A stretch of 64,000 nucleotides of DNA, taken from assembly GCF_040712315.1 (NCBI RefSeq), contig NC_134018.1, forward strand, positions 42,719,335 to 42,783,334. The letters run 5' to 3'. Positions 9,949 to 21,400 of the stretch are shown here, piece by piece. Numbering within the stretch: position 1 is the stretch's first letter; each line of letters starts with the position of its first letter. Made by a program: the position numbers and the translations under genes. Below the pieces are notes generated by a model. That model had not been told where the DNA came from, did not search any database, and was given only the letters and a program-made list of their open reading frames with translations. Source of the DNA: Castanea sativa. Its lineage: Eukaryota; Streptophyta; Magnoliopsida; Fagales; Fagaceae.

Positions 9949-12637
9949 CTGGAGCAGTGTAACCAATCGATCCCTTTATTCCAATTGTACTACTTTGCTT
10001 TCCAGAAGAATCATTGGTGATTGAGAGGAGTCTCGCTAAACCAAAATCACTTACATGAGCAACCATGTCATTGTCAAGAAGAACATTACTTGGCTTTAAA
10101 TCACGATGAATGATTGGTTGCGTAGAATAGTGATGATAATCTATTGCAGAAGCCACATCAATTGCAACATTTAGTCTTTGAAGAAGGTCTAAGTTCCTTG
10201 TTTGAATTTTGCTATCTATCCTGTGATGCAGCCAAATATCTAAGCTCCCATTTGTTGAATTCAAAGACTAGAGCTATGAATTGATTCCCACTGTAATCCA
10301 TGCTAGAGCAACAAGTTAATATCTTAATAAGATTCCCATGCTGGATATTTCTTAAGACATTACATTCAGCCATGAAACTCTTGAAAGCACCCTTGTGTTG
10401 AAGGTTAAGGACCTTTACAACAATTGATTTTTCTTCAGGATAAAGAAGTCATTTATATACAGAACCAAAACTGTCAAATCCAATTAAATTATTCAGAGAA
10501 AATCCACTAGTCGCTTGATAGAGTTCTCTATATGAAACATTTGGGAGGAGCTCTATTGTTGAAACCATAGAAACAAATTTCCTTTTTGATTTTTTCATCC
10601 AATAAATAACAATAAAGGATGAAAACAGAGAGAAAAATAGAACAACGGAAATAATTGCAACTACAAGTTTGAAGCTATCGGACTTTCTTGGTTTCATGAT
10701 TTTCTCACTGCATTTTGGCAACTGCAATTTTGTTATACCACCACAAAATTTAGTATTTCCAATCAATGATATCACATTTGTGTTTTTGAAAACCCCTTCA
10801 ATTGGCACCTCACCCTCAAAGTTATTGAATGAAATACTCAAATTTTCTAAAAAAGAAAGCTTCTCTAAACCCTCTGGAATGGGTCCTGATAGGTTATTTT
10901 GTGAAAGATCTAGATGCCGAAGACCTTTCAAAGAAGCCATAGATGATGAAATGGCTCCTTCAAATGAATTGCCTTGCAGGTAAAGGTTTTCCAACATCAA
11001 ACAATTTCCTATGGATGTAGGAATTTCACCAAACAGGTTATTGTTAGAGACATCAAGTCCAATAATAATTTTCAGATTACCTACTTCAAATGGTAGTTTT
11101 CCACTAAATGAGTTGTGAGATAAATTGAGGAGTAGTAATGGAAGGGAAGAAGGACCAATAAGCTGTTGGGGTATGGATCCATTGAGGTTATTTTGTGAAA
11201 TGTCCAAGAGTTGCAAATTTTGGCAATTTACTATACTAAGAGGTATGGTTCCTTCGAATCTGTTTTCTTCTAAATCGAGTTGGAACAACCAAGTAAGGTT
11301 GCCTATGATGGTTGGCATTTCTCCAAACAATCTGTTTCCACTTAAACCTAATGCTTGCATCTTCTGAAACCTCCCAAAGCTAGTGGGATGACACTTGTGA
11401 AGTGATTATCATTTAAGCCGAAGATATATAAATTAATGAAATTCCCTAATGATGCAGGAATAGTTCCAGATATTTCATTGCCTCCAAGATAGATTTCTGT
11501 GAGTTGGGTTGAAAAGTTGGACAGAGAATTGGGCAGGACGCCTCCAAATTGATTTCTAGATAAATCCAACATATTAAGTTGGCTACAGTTTGTCAATGAT
11601 GTCAAGAAAGGGAAGCCCCTTCCTAGATAATTATCACTCAAATCTAACCAGGAAAGATTCAACAAATTACCCAATTTAGTTGGAACTGGTCCTAGAAATT
11701 TATTCCCACTTAAATCAATTAGTTCAAGTTGAGTTGCATTGCATAATGAAGTAGGGATTGTCCCAGAGAACTCATTTCCACCGAAGAAAATATTTTGGAG
11801 GTTAGGAAGAATGAGGCCTATGTTGGCTGGAAGTGTGCCATTAAGTTGGTTGAGTATACAACTGAAAAGATTTCGAGGGATGACACATTGTAAAGAGAGG
11901 AAGGGATTGTACCTAACAATTTATTGATCGCAATTGCGAATAGTCTTAAGCGTTTTAATTGGCCAATGGCACCTGGAACATTTCCCACCAAATTATTGTA
12001 CTCTACATTGAAACTATTGAGCAACGAAAGATTTCCAAGAGAAGATGGGATTCCTCCTGCCAAATTGTTTATGGGAAGCCTAAGATGTTCCAACTTCATC
12101 AAAGAGCCTAGCTCTGCTGGAATTTTTCCAGTAAGCTTATTCACATCAAGATATATGAATATGAGATTGGAGCAATTGGACAAGTTGGATGGTATTTCCC
12201 CTTCCAACGTGTTATTGTCAAGATAAAGCTGTTGCAGTCAGAACAAACGACCAATTTCTCGTGGAATTTGACCATAGAAGCTGTTATTTGTGAGGATAAT
12301 GGACCTAAGAAAGCTAAGGTTGCCTATGTAAGGTGATAAAGATCCACGTAACTTGTAGCCTTGTAGGTCTAAGACTGTGACTCTTTGGTGTCGACGGCTA
12401 CATTTGATCCCAAGCCAGTTACAGAAGTGCATAGTCATTCCATGAGTTCAATATGTTATACGGATCATGAGGTACAGATTCTTTAAATTTGAGCAAAGCC
12501 AAACGATCAGTCCTGTTTGTTGGAGCAGTGGCAGTAAAGTTGGGTTGCAAGCAGAGTAGGCATATGGAAAAGAGTAGAATCACATGAAGGTATATAGAAC
12601 AAGACGATGCACTCAAATTGGTTTGGTGAATCGTCAT
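9949..12637 (-). pseudogene. LRR-XII receptor kinase pseudogene (copy C)
   Basis: Exon 1 runs from ATG 12637 (signal peptide MTIHQTNLSASSCSIYL) through the LRRNT, the LRRs, a transmembrane segment (VVAIISVVLFFSLFSSFIV near 10640), the ATP-lysine (VVKVLNL) and the catalytic loop IIHRDLKPSNVLLD, to the donor G|GTAACATC at 9949. Lesions seen against the copy at 1-1639 or the family: a 2-base deletion near 12434; TGA at 12238-12240 (CGA in copy 1); two extra bases near 11850; a 1-base deletion near 11385; TGA at 10449-10451 directly after VYK; and a frameshift near 10250. Exon 2 is absent, its intron running into hAT sequence at about 9695. Unlike the gutted copy A (HCN), the loop here is HRD. 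Confidence 0.9.
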
Positions 12638-12955
12638 TTGCTTTGGAGAAGAAGGAAGCGTGTGAAATATTTGGTGTCAGGCTACCAGGTGAAATGGTGG
12701 CTGCTTAACACCTTGGGACCACGGCATATGCGTTTATATTGAAACAAAATCCACCATACAGCTAAGAGTGTTCAACTTTTTGTCAAAATCACTTGTGACA
12801 AATGACAATATCAAACTTTTATTAAGATAAATGGGCACCTTAGTGTTGCTTTTTTATGTTTGATGAAAAGACTGAGAAACTTTATAAAGTCTGAAAAGCT
12901 ATTGTAATATATTGGTGTAGAGCTTGTTAAATGAAACAAGGATTTTCTTTGATTT

Positions 12956-13253
12956 AGGATATGTTTGGATACATGTTTTGAGTTTCACGTTTTTTTTTTT
13001 TTTTTGCACGACAACTTTTTCACTGTTACGGTTACTGTTCATAAACAGAAACTGGTACTGTTCAGCACTGTGTGGGAGACAAAGTCACTAATTTGTACGG
13101 TTCACGCATTGTTTATGGGACCCACAAGCACTTTATTTAGGGAAAAAATATTAAAAATGGGTCCCATAGCACTATTTACACATTTAAAAATTATTTTGCT
13201 ACAGTGTTTTTAGCTTTCAGTTTTCAGCAATAAGTTCTATCCAAACGGACCCT
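12956..13253. mobile_element. MITE (AGG...GTTTGGATA termini)
   Basis: Ends AGGATATGTTTGGATA and, reversed, AGGGTCCGTTTGGATA match at 13 of 16 positions. The interior is non-coding, with a T-run and CTGTTCA-type motifs common in dicot MITEs. Bases TTA on the left and TAA on the right border it; these are not identical, so the superfamily is left open. Confidence 0.6.
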
Positions 13254-13384
13254 AATATTTTACATAAGAGATATCAACATGACCGAACTCACAAATGACA
13301 ACCTTTAAACCATAGGCAACAGAAGTTACAAAGGAGGGGAGGAGGGGATAAATCTTGTAACGCATTTGCCAAAACAAAATATTC

Positions 13385-13617
13385 TAGTGTGAATTTGGCT
13401 TCAAATTAAAAAGTTAATTTATTTTACTATTTAGCTTATTTTTGTTACTATTCAGCTTATTTTTGTTACTATTCATAGGCCTCACTGCACTTTTTCGGTA
13501 CCATTTATAGGTCTCACTATACTATTTCAGTTAACTTTTACTTTTATCTATAGTACTATTAGTTTCAGCGAAAATTTTCAATTTCAATAAAATAAGCGTA
13601 TTCCAAACAAATCCCGA
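13385..13617. mobile_element. MITE-like element, copy 1
   Basis: It starts TAGTGTGAATTTGGCTTC and ends AATAAGCGTATTCCAAACAAATCCC. Internally it repeats TTACTATTCAGCTTATTTTTG-like sequence and contains TTTCAGTTAACTTTTAC. The same architecture recurs at 34866-35073, so they are two copies of one family. Confidence 0.55.
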
Positions 13618-13654
13618 ATCTCTTTCAATAATAAATTTGTAATTCCCAGCCTTA

Positions 13655-13803
13655 GAGGGTGTTTAATACATGTACTTAAAAACTGAAAATTATTATTTGA
13701 AAATATATGTATAAATATATATAAGTGAAAAAATGTATGAAAAAATGTATATATTGTTTAAAAACTAAAAATTATTGTTTAAAATAGTGCACCAGACACC
13801 CTC
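13655..13803. mobile_element. 149-bp Tourist-like MITE
   Basis: Termini GAGGGTGTTT and AGACACCCTC are inverted repeats (9 of 10). Both flanks carry TTA (13652-13654 and 13804-13806), the 3-bp target duplication of PIF/Harbinger elements. Non-coding, AT-rich. Confidence 0.8.
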
Positions 13804-14061
13804 TTAAGTGTTTCTACTTGTTTTTTTTTTTACTTTTTGCCTCTTTCCTGATTTTATAATTGATTAAAAAAAATTATGAGATTCACGTTATTTTGTTGTT
13901 ATATATTGTTATGAGATGCACGTTATGAGATTCACATTTAATTGATTAAAATATTTTGCTAAAAATGGTTTGTGATAAAGCAACTTAATCATAGCTATAT
14001 GTATCGTGTATGAATCAACCTTGAATATATATGTCTATGTAGCATTCTTTCATTAGAATTT

Positions 14062-15177
14062 GGGATAATTACACTTTACCCACCTATGGTTTGCCTCTAA
14101 TTCTATGTGCCTACCTCTGGTTTAAGTTTTGACACTTTGCCCACCTGTGGTTCCCACCGTTTATGCTCCATAACCCACCTCTGTTAAAATTAAGGGTAAA
14201 TAGGTATTTTTGCTCAAGTTTTATGTCTCTCTCCTCCCAAAACAAAAAATAGCACAAAAATTCAAGAGAAAAAAGATTAAAAAGTGGTATTTGTCTTGAA
14301 CATGAAGAACATACCCAAAAAAAAAAAAAAACCCAGATCAACCTACAAGATCACTGACTTAATGAAACATCTTCGAAAAATCATTAAGGTGTAAGATTAA
14401 CCAAAAATACAAAAAACCCAGATGGAAATTCCAAAGTCTTAGTCATTTGTTCTAAATTATTGAATTGAAAAAACGGAAAACAGCAAGAACCAAATCTGAG
14501 TTTCAACCTTTTTTCCCCTTAAGGAATATCCCAAGGCTTTGGTTCAAGGACAGCCACAATCATACCTTGAAGCTCAGGGGTGAGAACAACCTAACAAGCA
14601 AGACAAGAATGCATGTTCATAACACGTGCACGCGAGCTTCTCTTCAAGATGTACTCCTCATCGTAGGTGCGAGGTGGGAGCATGTCGAGCCATTTTTGAG
14701 TGATGTTGACCTCACACTTAGCTAAGCAAGCATCGATGTCTTCGAGCCTGTGAGAGGCAGGGTCGATGAGACCAGTGTTGGTTAAGGCTTTGAGAAGAGT
14801 CTGACCGGTTAGTGCTTTTTCCCTCCATGAAAATTGGGTTCTAATCTTACAGCTTAATGATTTTTCGAAGATGTTTCATTAAGTCAGTGATCTTGTAGGT
14901 TGATCTGGGTTTTTTTTTTTTTGGGTATGTTCTTCATGTTCAAGACAAATACCACTTTTTGATCTTCTTTCTCTTGAATTTTTGTGCTATTTTTTGTTTT
15001 GGGAGGAGAGAGACATAAAACTTGAGCAAAAATATCTATTTACCCTTAATTTTAACAAAGGTGGGTTACGGAGCATAAATGGTGGGAACCACAGGTGAGC
15101 AAAGTGTCAAAACTTAAACCACGGGAAAGCACATAGAATTAGAGGCAAACCACATGTGGGCAAAGTGTAATTATCCC
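14062..15177. mobile_element. Non-autonomous Mutator-like element with ~330-bp inverted repeats
   Basis: The left arm (about 14062-14395) and right arm (about 14845-15177) are long near-perfect inverted repeats beginning GGGATAATTACACTTTACCC on the left and its inverted counterpart on the right. They are flanked by TTAGAATTT (14053-14061) and TTAAAATTT (15178-15186), an 8-of-9 match of the 9-bp duplication typical of MULEs. There is no transposase. The ~450-bp centre carries a coding-like fragment, so this has the form of a Pack-MULE. Confidence 0.82.
14520..14846 (-). pseudogene. Captured gene fragment in the MULE centre, family not recognised
   Basis: Read on the minus strand, the centre gives protein-like sequence with acidic-basic balance: LIDPASHRLEDIDACLAKCE, then KWLDMLPPRTYDEEYILKRS, then PELQGMIVAVLEPKPWDIP. 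It is broken by in-frame TAG and TAA codons. This looks like one exon of a conserved host gene, but I cannot name the family with confidence. GC content is visibly above the surrounding inverted repeats. Confidence 0.5.
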
Positions 15178-15186
15178 TTAAAATTT

Positions 15187-16089
15187 TGTATGATAAAAAT
15201 ATTTGTTAAAAAATTACACAATGCTAAGTTTTATTAAACATGAATAAGCTAAATCTTTTAAACATGACTAAACTCATGATTAATAAATAAATAAAAACCA
15301 ATAGTATCACTTAAATAATAAAATGCAATATATTTATTTCCATTATTTTATTAAATTATATCTATTCTCGTACAGTAGCATGGGTTACATACTAGTTATA
15401 CATAATATAAGAGTTACATAATTTTTAAGTCATAAATGGGTTTTACTCTCTCTCTCTCTCTCTCTCTCTTTTATTTTTTTATTTTAGTTTTTTTTATATA
15501 CATGAGTTTACTTTTTTTTTTTTGGTTTATTGGGTTTTTGATGGTTTAATTATATTAGATTCTTCGTCTTTTTCCCAACATTAACTCACCTATAACAAAA
15601 ATTAAAAAAAAAAAAAAAACTTACTTAGGACCCTTGGCACAAAATTAGACAACAATTAGAATCCAATTAAGAATCTAATTAGATTTTCTCTCAACTTTGG
15701 CTTTAATTTTATATATATAAATTATCAATTTAATTTTGGTTTGTTATAAATTTTTAAGATACATTTTCTATATTTTAGATATTAAGGAGAGAAAGTTTGG
15801 ATTTTGATGTGTTTTTTTTTTTTTCTTTTTGGGTTTGAATCATGTTCCTGTTGGGTTTTGGGTTCTAAAATGTTTGTTTCATTTTTTTTGCCTTGATTTA
15901 TAAAATTTTTAAGCTGGTAATATATTTTTAAGGATATAGGATGAAAAAATTTGGATTTCAAGAAATTTTTGTTTGGGAAAATAATTGTTAATTTCTAAAT
16001 TACTTTGATGTTGCATAAACTTTTCTAGGCACAGGTTGATTAAGAATGAACATTTTCTCTCACTTATCTTTTGAGTTTTTTTTGAGAAG
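15187..16089. other. AT-rich gene-free stretch with (TC)n
   Basis: Long T and A runs, a CT microsatellite at 15446-15469, and no ORF or clear repeat boundary. It ends at the 5' target duplication (AGAAG, 16085-16089) of the Ty3/gypsy element. Confidence 0.6.
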
Positions 16090-16846
16090 TGTGGGGGGGT
16101 AAAAAGATCCTGATGGGGACATGGGCCTTTTGGGCCGTGTTAAGGAGGGCCGACCTGACCCTGGGTTTAGAAGTTGTTAATACTATGGGTCGGCCCATGC
16201 GCCGAGGATCCGAGGACCCAGCCGAGGGTGAGCTTACCCTCGGGTGAGCACCGAAGAACTCGGGATTTCATAGTAAAGGTTAGGGGATGGCACAGTTAAG
16301 GCCAATGGTTAAAAGGGGGAAACCCTAGAATGCCCCAGAAGCACCGGTGTTGAAGAAATGTCAAAGATAAAGGCTGCTACCTCCACATTAAAGACCCTGC
16401 ACCTACCACCCTGGCCGCATTAATGGGGAGGTGACACTTGAACAGTGAAAGGGAAACTTCTAGTTACTGTTCAAAGGCACTAAGAAAAGAAATATCTAGG
16501 CTAAGGGAGGAGTTGGGGCAGCACGTGTAGAAAGTATTAAAAAAAAAAAGAGAGTATTTAAGGGAGGACCTAGAACAGAAAGAAGGAGGACTTTTTGTAA
16601 CCTAACAAGAAAAAAAGACAAAGAGAGAGAGATAATATAAGAACAGCTCTCGGCTTACGTCCGAGGAGACCTATTTACGTTACTCCTTGCTGTTTCCAAA
16701 TACCGCCAATCTTTAGTTTGTCATTTAATCTTCACTCACTTCTAACCTGGGTTTCAAGCCCACTCTCTACAAATTTTTATTGTTTAAGGCTCATTGGGCC
16801 TGAGCCCATATCTGTTCTTGGGTCCAGGTGCAATTGTGCACTTACA
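16090..16846 (+). repeat. 5' LTR of the Ty3/gypsy element
   Basis: 757 bp, TG...CA ends. It contains a TATTTAAGG TATA-like site near 16553 that could serve as the element's promoter, followed by the transcribed R-like stretch. It differs from the 3' LTR by G-to-A at three sites (GATGGGG, AGAATG and CTCTCGG here are GATGGGA, AGAATA and CTCTCAG there) and by the length of one A-run. Confidence 0.95.
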
Positions 16847-16848
16847 AT

Positions 16849-16866
16849 TGGCGCCGTCTGTGGGAA
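16849..16866 (+). promoter_or_regulatory. Primer-binding site
   Basis: TGGCGCCGTCTGTGGGAA, two bases after the LTR, has the TGG start expected of a sequence complementary to a tRNA 3' CCA end. I do not assign the tRNA species. Confidence 0.85.
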
Positions 16867-16892
16867 CCTAGTCTAGAAGTAGTAGGGATATT

Positions 16893-18416
16893 ATGGCAGG
16901 CTTAGGCTCTCACCATGCAGAGTCACAAGGATCACAACCGGAAGATCATTTCGAACGTCTTGAACATCTTAGGGATCGTGAGGGAAGCGTCCATACAGAT
17001 TACCCAGGGGCTAGCCATACTCAAGGAGGGGGTAGCACTACCCACGATGAGGGCTCTAAATCCATGCAGAAGGAAATTAATCGTTTAAAGAGGAAGTTAC
17101 GCCGTGCTAAACGTAAGGTTTCCCCGTCCTCATCTAGTTCTTCCTCAGAGAAGGATAGGGGAGTTGGCTACAGTTCAAGGTCATATTCCCCCACTAGCGC
17201 AACATCCTCCGGCGAGGAGGACGACCAATCAACTCGCAGACGTAAGAAGCTTCGTTCTAGGGGCTTGGGCAACGATACCATGAGTAGAGCGTTGCACCAA
17301 CTCTCTAAATCTCCGTTTTCACGGAGGATTGAGAGGGGGAGGCTTCCCAAGAGGTTCACCCAGCCCACCTTTACCATTTATAATGGCCGGACTGATCCGG
17401 TGGAACACGTGAGTCACTTCAACCAAAGGATGGCAGTGCACTCGCATAACGAGACTTTGATGTGTAAAGTCTTCCCCTCCAGCTTGGGACCTGTGGCTAT
17501 GAGATGGTTTAACAGTCTCAAATCGGGGTCTGTGGGCTCGTTTGGGGAGTTAACTAGGGCATTTGCTTCGCGCTTCATCACGTGTAGCAGAGTCCCTCGG
17601 CCATTGGATTCGTTGCTATCCATGGTCATGAAGGAAGGGGAGACACTGAAAGCATACTCCGAGAATCGGGAGATGTTTAATGAAATAGATGGCGACTTTG
17701 ATGAGGTGGCGCTTAATACCTTTAAGGTAGGCCTCCCTACTGATCACGACCTAAGAAAGTCTTTGACGAAAAAGCCTGTCCGCAGCGTACGCCGTCTTAT
17801 GGATCGTATTGATGAATATAAAAGGGTAAAGGAAGACCAGCAGCAAGGAAAAGGAAAGGAGAAGGTTATCCCGCAGGAGAGAAGGGATTTCAGGTCGGAC
17901 AGATATCACAACAACAAGCCGAGGAGGGATTACTTCGGACAATCCGGCTCGGCAGCACCCAGCCGTAAATGCGTGTTCCGAGAACCAGTGCATCAGTTAT
18001 TAGAAAAAGTTCGTAAAGAGCCCTTTTTCAGATGGCCCGGCAAGATGGCAGGGGACCCTGCGAGAAGAAATCAAAACCTTTTCTGTCAGTACCATCAGGA
18101 TGTGGGCCATACTACTGAGAACTGTCGGACCCTGTGGAACCATCTGGAGCAGCTCGTCGGTGAGGGAAAGTTAAAGCAGCACTTGTGTCAGCCCACTGGG
18201 CAAGTAAGTCAAGTTGGTTCAAACAACCAGAGGAACAGTTCATCTCGGCCAGCATTGGGAACAATTAATGTTATCTTCGCTGCACCTGGTAGGACCGGTT
18301 CAGGTCCCACTAGGATTATGGCAGTTTCTCATCCGCAGGCCGAGGATGTAGGTAGCAGGCCGAAGAGATTAAAGAGCACTTTACTGTCTTGGGTTTCTCC
18401 GAGGAGGATAAAGTAG
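16893..18416 (+). CDS. Ty3/gypsy gag polyprotein, intact
   Basis: 507 codons with no break. The first ~130 residues are charged and serine-rich (EKDRGVGYSS region). The retrotransposon gag domain spans about 160-310 (FTIYNGRTDPVEHVSHFNQR, MRWFNSLKSGSVGSF, LKAYSENREMFNEI, TFKVGLPTDHDLRKSL). A zinc-knuckle-like motif sits near 400 (FCQYHQDVGHTTENCRTL). Gag assembles the cytoplasmic particle in which the element's RNA is copied. The ATG at 16893 is the first after the primer-binding site. This is the only pol/gag-strand gene of the element still open. Confidence 0.88.
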   Translation: MAGLGSHHAESQGSQPEDHFERLEHLRDREGSVHTDYPGASHTQGGGSTTHDEGSKSMQKEINRLKRKLRRAKRKVSPSSSSSSSEKDRGVGYSSRSYSPTSATSSGEEDDQSTRRRKKLRSRGLGNDTMSRALHQLSKSPFSRRIERGRLPKRFTQPTFTIYNGRTDPVEHVSHFNQRMAVHSHNETLMCKVFPSSLGPVAMRWFNSLKSGSVGSFGELTRAFASRFITCSRVPRPLDSLLSMVMKEGETLKAYSENREMFNEIDGDFDEVALNTFKVGLPTDHDLRKSLTKKPVRSVRRLMDRIDEYKRVKEDQQQGKGKEKVIPQERRDFRSDRYHNNKPRRDYFGQSGSAAPSRKCVFREPVHQLLEKVRKEPFFRWPGKMAGDPARRNQNLFCQYHQDVGHTTENCRTLWNHLEQLVGEGKLKQHLCQPTGQVSQVGSNNQRNSSSRPALGTINVIFAAPGRTGSGPTRIMAVSHPQAEDVGSRPKRLKSTLLSWVSPRRIK

Positions 18417-18444
18417 GGACTATCCACCCCCATGACGATGCTCT

Positions 18445-21400
18445 TTGTGGTTACCCTCAGGGATAGGGAATTATGATGTGAGAAGGGTGATGATAGACCA
18501 AGGCAGCGGTGCAGATATCATGTACCCTGATCTATTTAAAGGACTGAGGTTGGAGTTGGAAGATTTAACTCCTTATGATTCTCCACTTATAAGCTTTGAA
18601 GGAAGGGTCGTTGTGCCGAAGGGACAAATCCGTCTACCCGTTCAATCCAGGCACGAAACGATTGAGGTAGATTTCATTGTGGTTGACGCGTACTCTCCAT
18701 ATACGGCCATCCTCGCCGGGCCATGGCTACACGCTTTGGGAGCGTTTCTTCCACCTTACATGTTAAAGTAAAATTCCCCTCGGGGGAGCATGTTGAGGAA
18801 ATCCTCGGCGACGGGTAGTTGCTAGGCAATGCATATCGGCTGCGGTGCTTCGTCGAGAAATGGAGTCATCAACCTTGCCCATCCAGGAGTCATAGCAATT
18901 AACGGCTCCGGAGGCACTGGAGCGATGACGGAAAGATGAGGCCGTCTGCGAGGAGGAGTTAGAGAAGTTTGTAATAGCGGATGATCCGGAGAGGTTCTTC
19001 CAAGTTGGCATACTTTTGCCATACCAAGAAAGATGGAGTTGTTGGAATTTCTGAAGGATAATTTAGATGTCTTTGCATGGAACCCCTATGAGGCTCAGTG
19101 TAGAGATCCGAACTTTATTTGTCATCATTTAAATGTCAATCCGGCCATTGTTCCGAGGAGGCAGCCACCTCGGCGATCTTCCCGAGAACATTCGAGGGAA
19201 ATTTTGTGAAGGAAGAGGTTCTTAAACTCAAAATGGCGGGAGCTATCAAAGAAGTTTTCTACCCCTGAATGGTTGGCTCATACTTGTTGTCGTTAAGAAG
19301 AAGAACGGCAAGTGGAGAGTATGTGTGGACTTTCCGATGCGAACAAGGCTGTCCTAAAGATTCGTTCCCAATGCCACGGATTGATCAAGGCGGTAGATGC
19401 TACGTCGACATCCTCGGATGAGTTTTTGGATGCCTTCCGGGGTTACCATCAAATTCCCTTGGCGTTAGAAGATCGGGAGAGAAGACTGCTTTCATTACAC
19501 CAACCGGGAACTATCATTATAAGGTCATGCCATTTGGGTTAAAAAATCTGCTACTTATCAAAGAATGATGACCCGAATGTTTGAACAGCAATTTGGGGGA
19601 AAAACATAGAAGTATACGTGGATGATATGGTGGTAAAGAGTAAGACGGTACCTTCGCACATGATTTGGCCGACACCTTTCGGATCTTTGAGGAAGTATAA
19701 GTTGCGCCTTAACGCCTCCAAGTGTTCTTTTGGCGTGGGATCTGGAAAGTTCCTAGGATATATGATCACTCATAGGGGCATAGAGGTGAACCCGGTGCAG
19801 GTTAAGGCTATTCGAGAATTTGCGGTCTCGCCTCGGAACCCAAAAGAGATTCAAAAATTGACCGGAATGATTCTTCTTGTTGAATAGATTTATTTCTCAG
19901 TCAATGACCGGTGCCGTCCTTTCTTTCGGTTGTTGAACAAGTGGAAAGGGTTTCAATGGACCGAAGATTGTGAGTCGGCTTTCCAACGGCTTAAGCAATA
20001 TCTTTCTCGCCCGCCCATCTTATCTCGTCACGAGGTGGACGAGGTTTTATTCGCTTATTTGGCCGTGGCATTCATGCGGTGAGTTTAGTCCTTATAAGGA
20101 ATGAAAATGGAGTGCGAGAGACCAATTTACTACGTTAGTAAGTCCTTGAACGAGGCCGAGGTGCGCTATTTGCCCTTGGAAAAAGCGCTTCCGGCGAGTC
20201 CACGCCACGCGCAAACTTCCTCACTATTTTCGGTCTCATACCGTGGTTGTTTTGACCCGGTTGCCTCCTCAAGGCCGTGTTGCGTAGTGCCGATTATTCG
20301 GCAAGGTGGCAAAATGGGGAACCATTTTAGGAGCCTTTGATGTTAAATACAAGCCTCGCACTTCGGTGAAGGGCGAGGTCCTCGGCGGTTTGGTGGCGAG
20401 TTTGCGAACCATTGTTAGAAGAAACTTCAAAGGAAGCACACATGGGTGAACAATCGGTTGGTGTGATCACAGTACCCGTATCGCCTCGGCTTGGAAAGTT
20501 TATGTGGATGGGGCTGCTAATCATAAAGTGCAGGGTTGGACTTGTTCTAATGTCCCCCGAAGGGATTGTCTTTGAAAAATCTTTGAGATTGGCCTTCTCG
20601 GCTACTAATAATGAGGCTGAGTATGAAGCGATCTTGGTAGGCATGCAAATGGTACATAAGATGGGTGGCAAGGAAATCCATGTGTTCTCGGACTCTCCGT
20701 TAGTGGTCGGCCAAGTCATGGGGACCATGGAGGCTAGGGACCCAGCAATGCAGGATTATTTGGCCCAGTTAAAACGTCGCCAAGGCCGGGAATTCGACTC
20801 CTTTGTCTTAGCTCATGTCTCTAGGAGTGGAAACACTCATGCATTCCTTGGCTACATTGGCCACATCCTCGGCTCAGGTCTACCAAGGGTTATTCTCGTT
20901 GAGGATGCGGTAGAACCTTCTCTTGTAACTCGCTGATGCACCTCGTATCCATCTAATAAGGCTGGTCCTAGCCGGATGGATTCGATCATATCTTTTCTTA
21001 AAAATGACATCCTTCACGAAGACAAGGTCGAAGCAAAAGGTACGTCGAAAGACGCCGCGTTTCGGTTGTCCGAGGGACCAGAAGTTATACAAACGATCCT
21101 TTTCGGACCGTATTTGTTGTGTGTACACCCTGAATCAACGAGAATCATTGTTGGAGGAATTGCATGAAGGAATTTGTGGGAGTCACATGGGGAAGGTCCT
21201 TAGCCCATAGAGCCCTAACTCGGGGTTATTGGTGGCCTAATATGCGAGAGGAGGCTCGAGGACTATGCTAGAAAATGTGATCAATGTCGAGGAGATTCGC
21301 CCCTAATATCCACCAACCTGGAGGGTTCTTAACCCCCTCTCCAACCCTTGGCCTTTCGCGCAATGGGGCTTGGACATTGTAGGGCCATTCCGAGAGCTGC

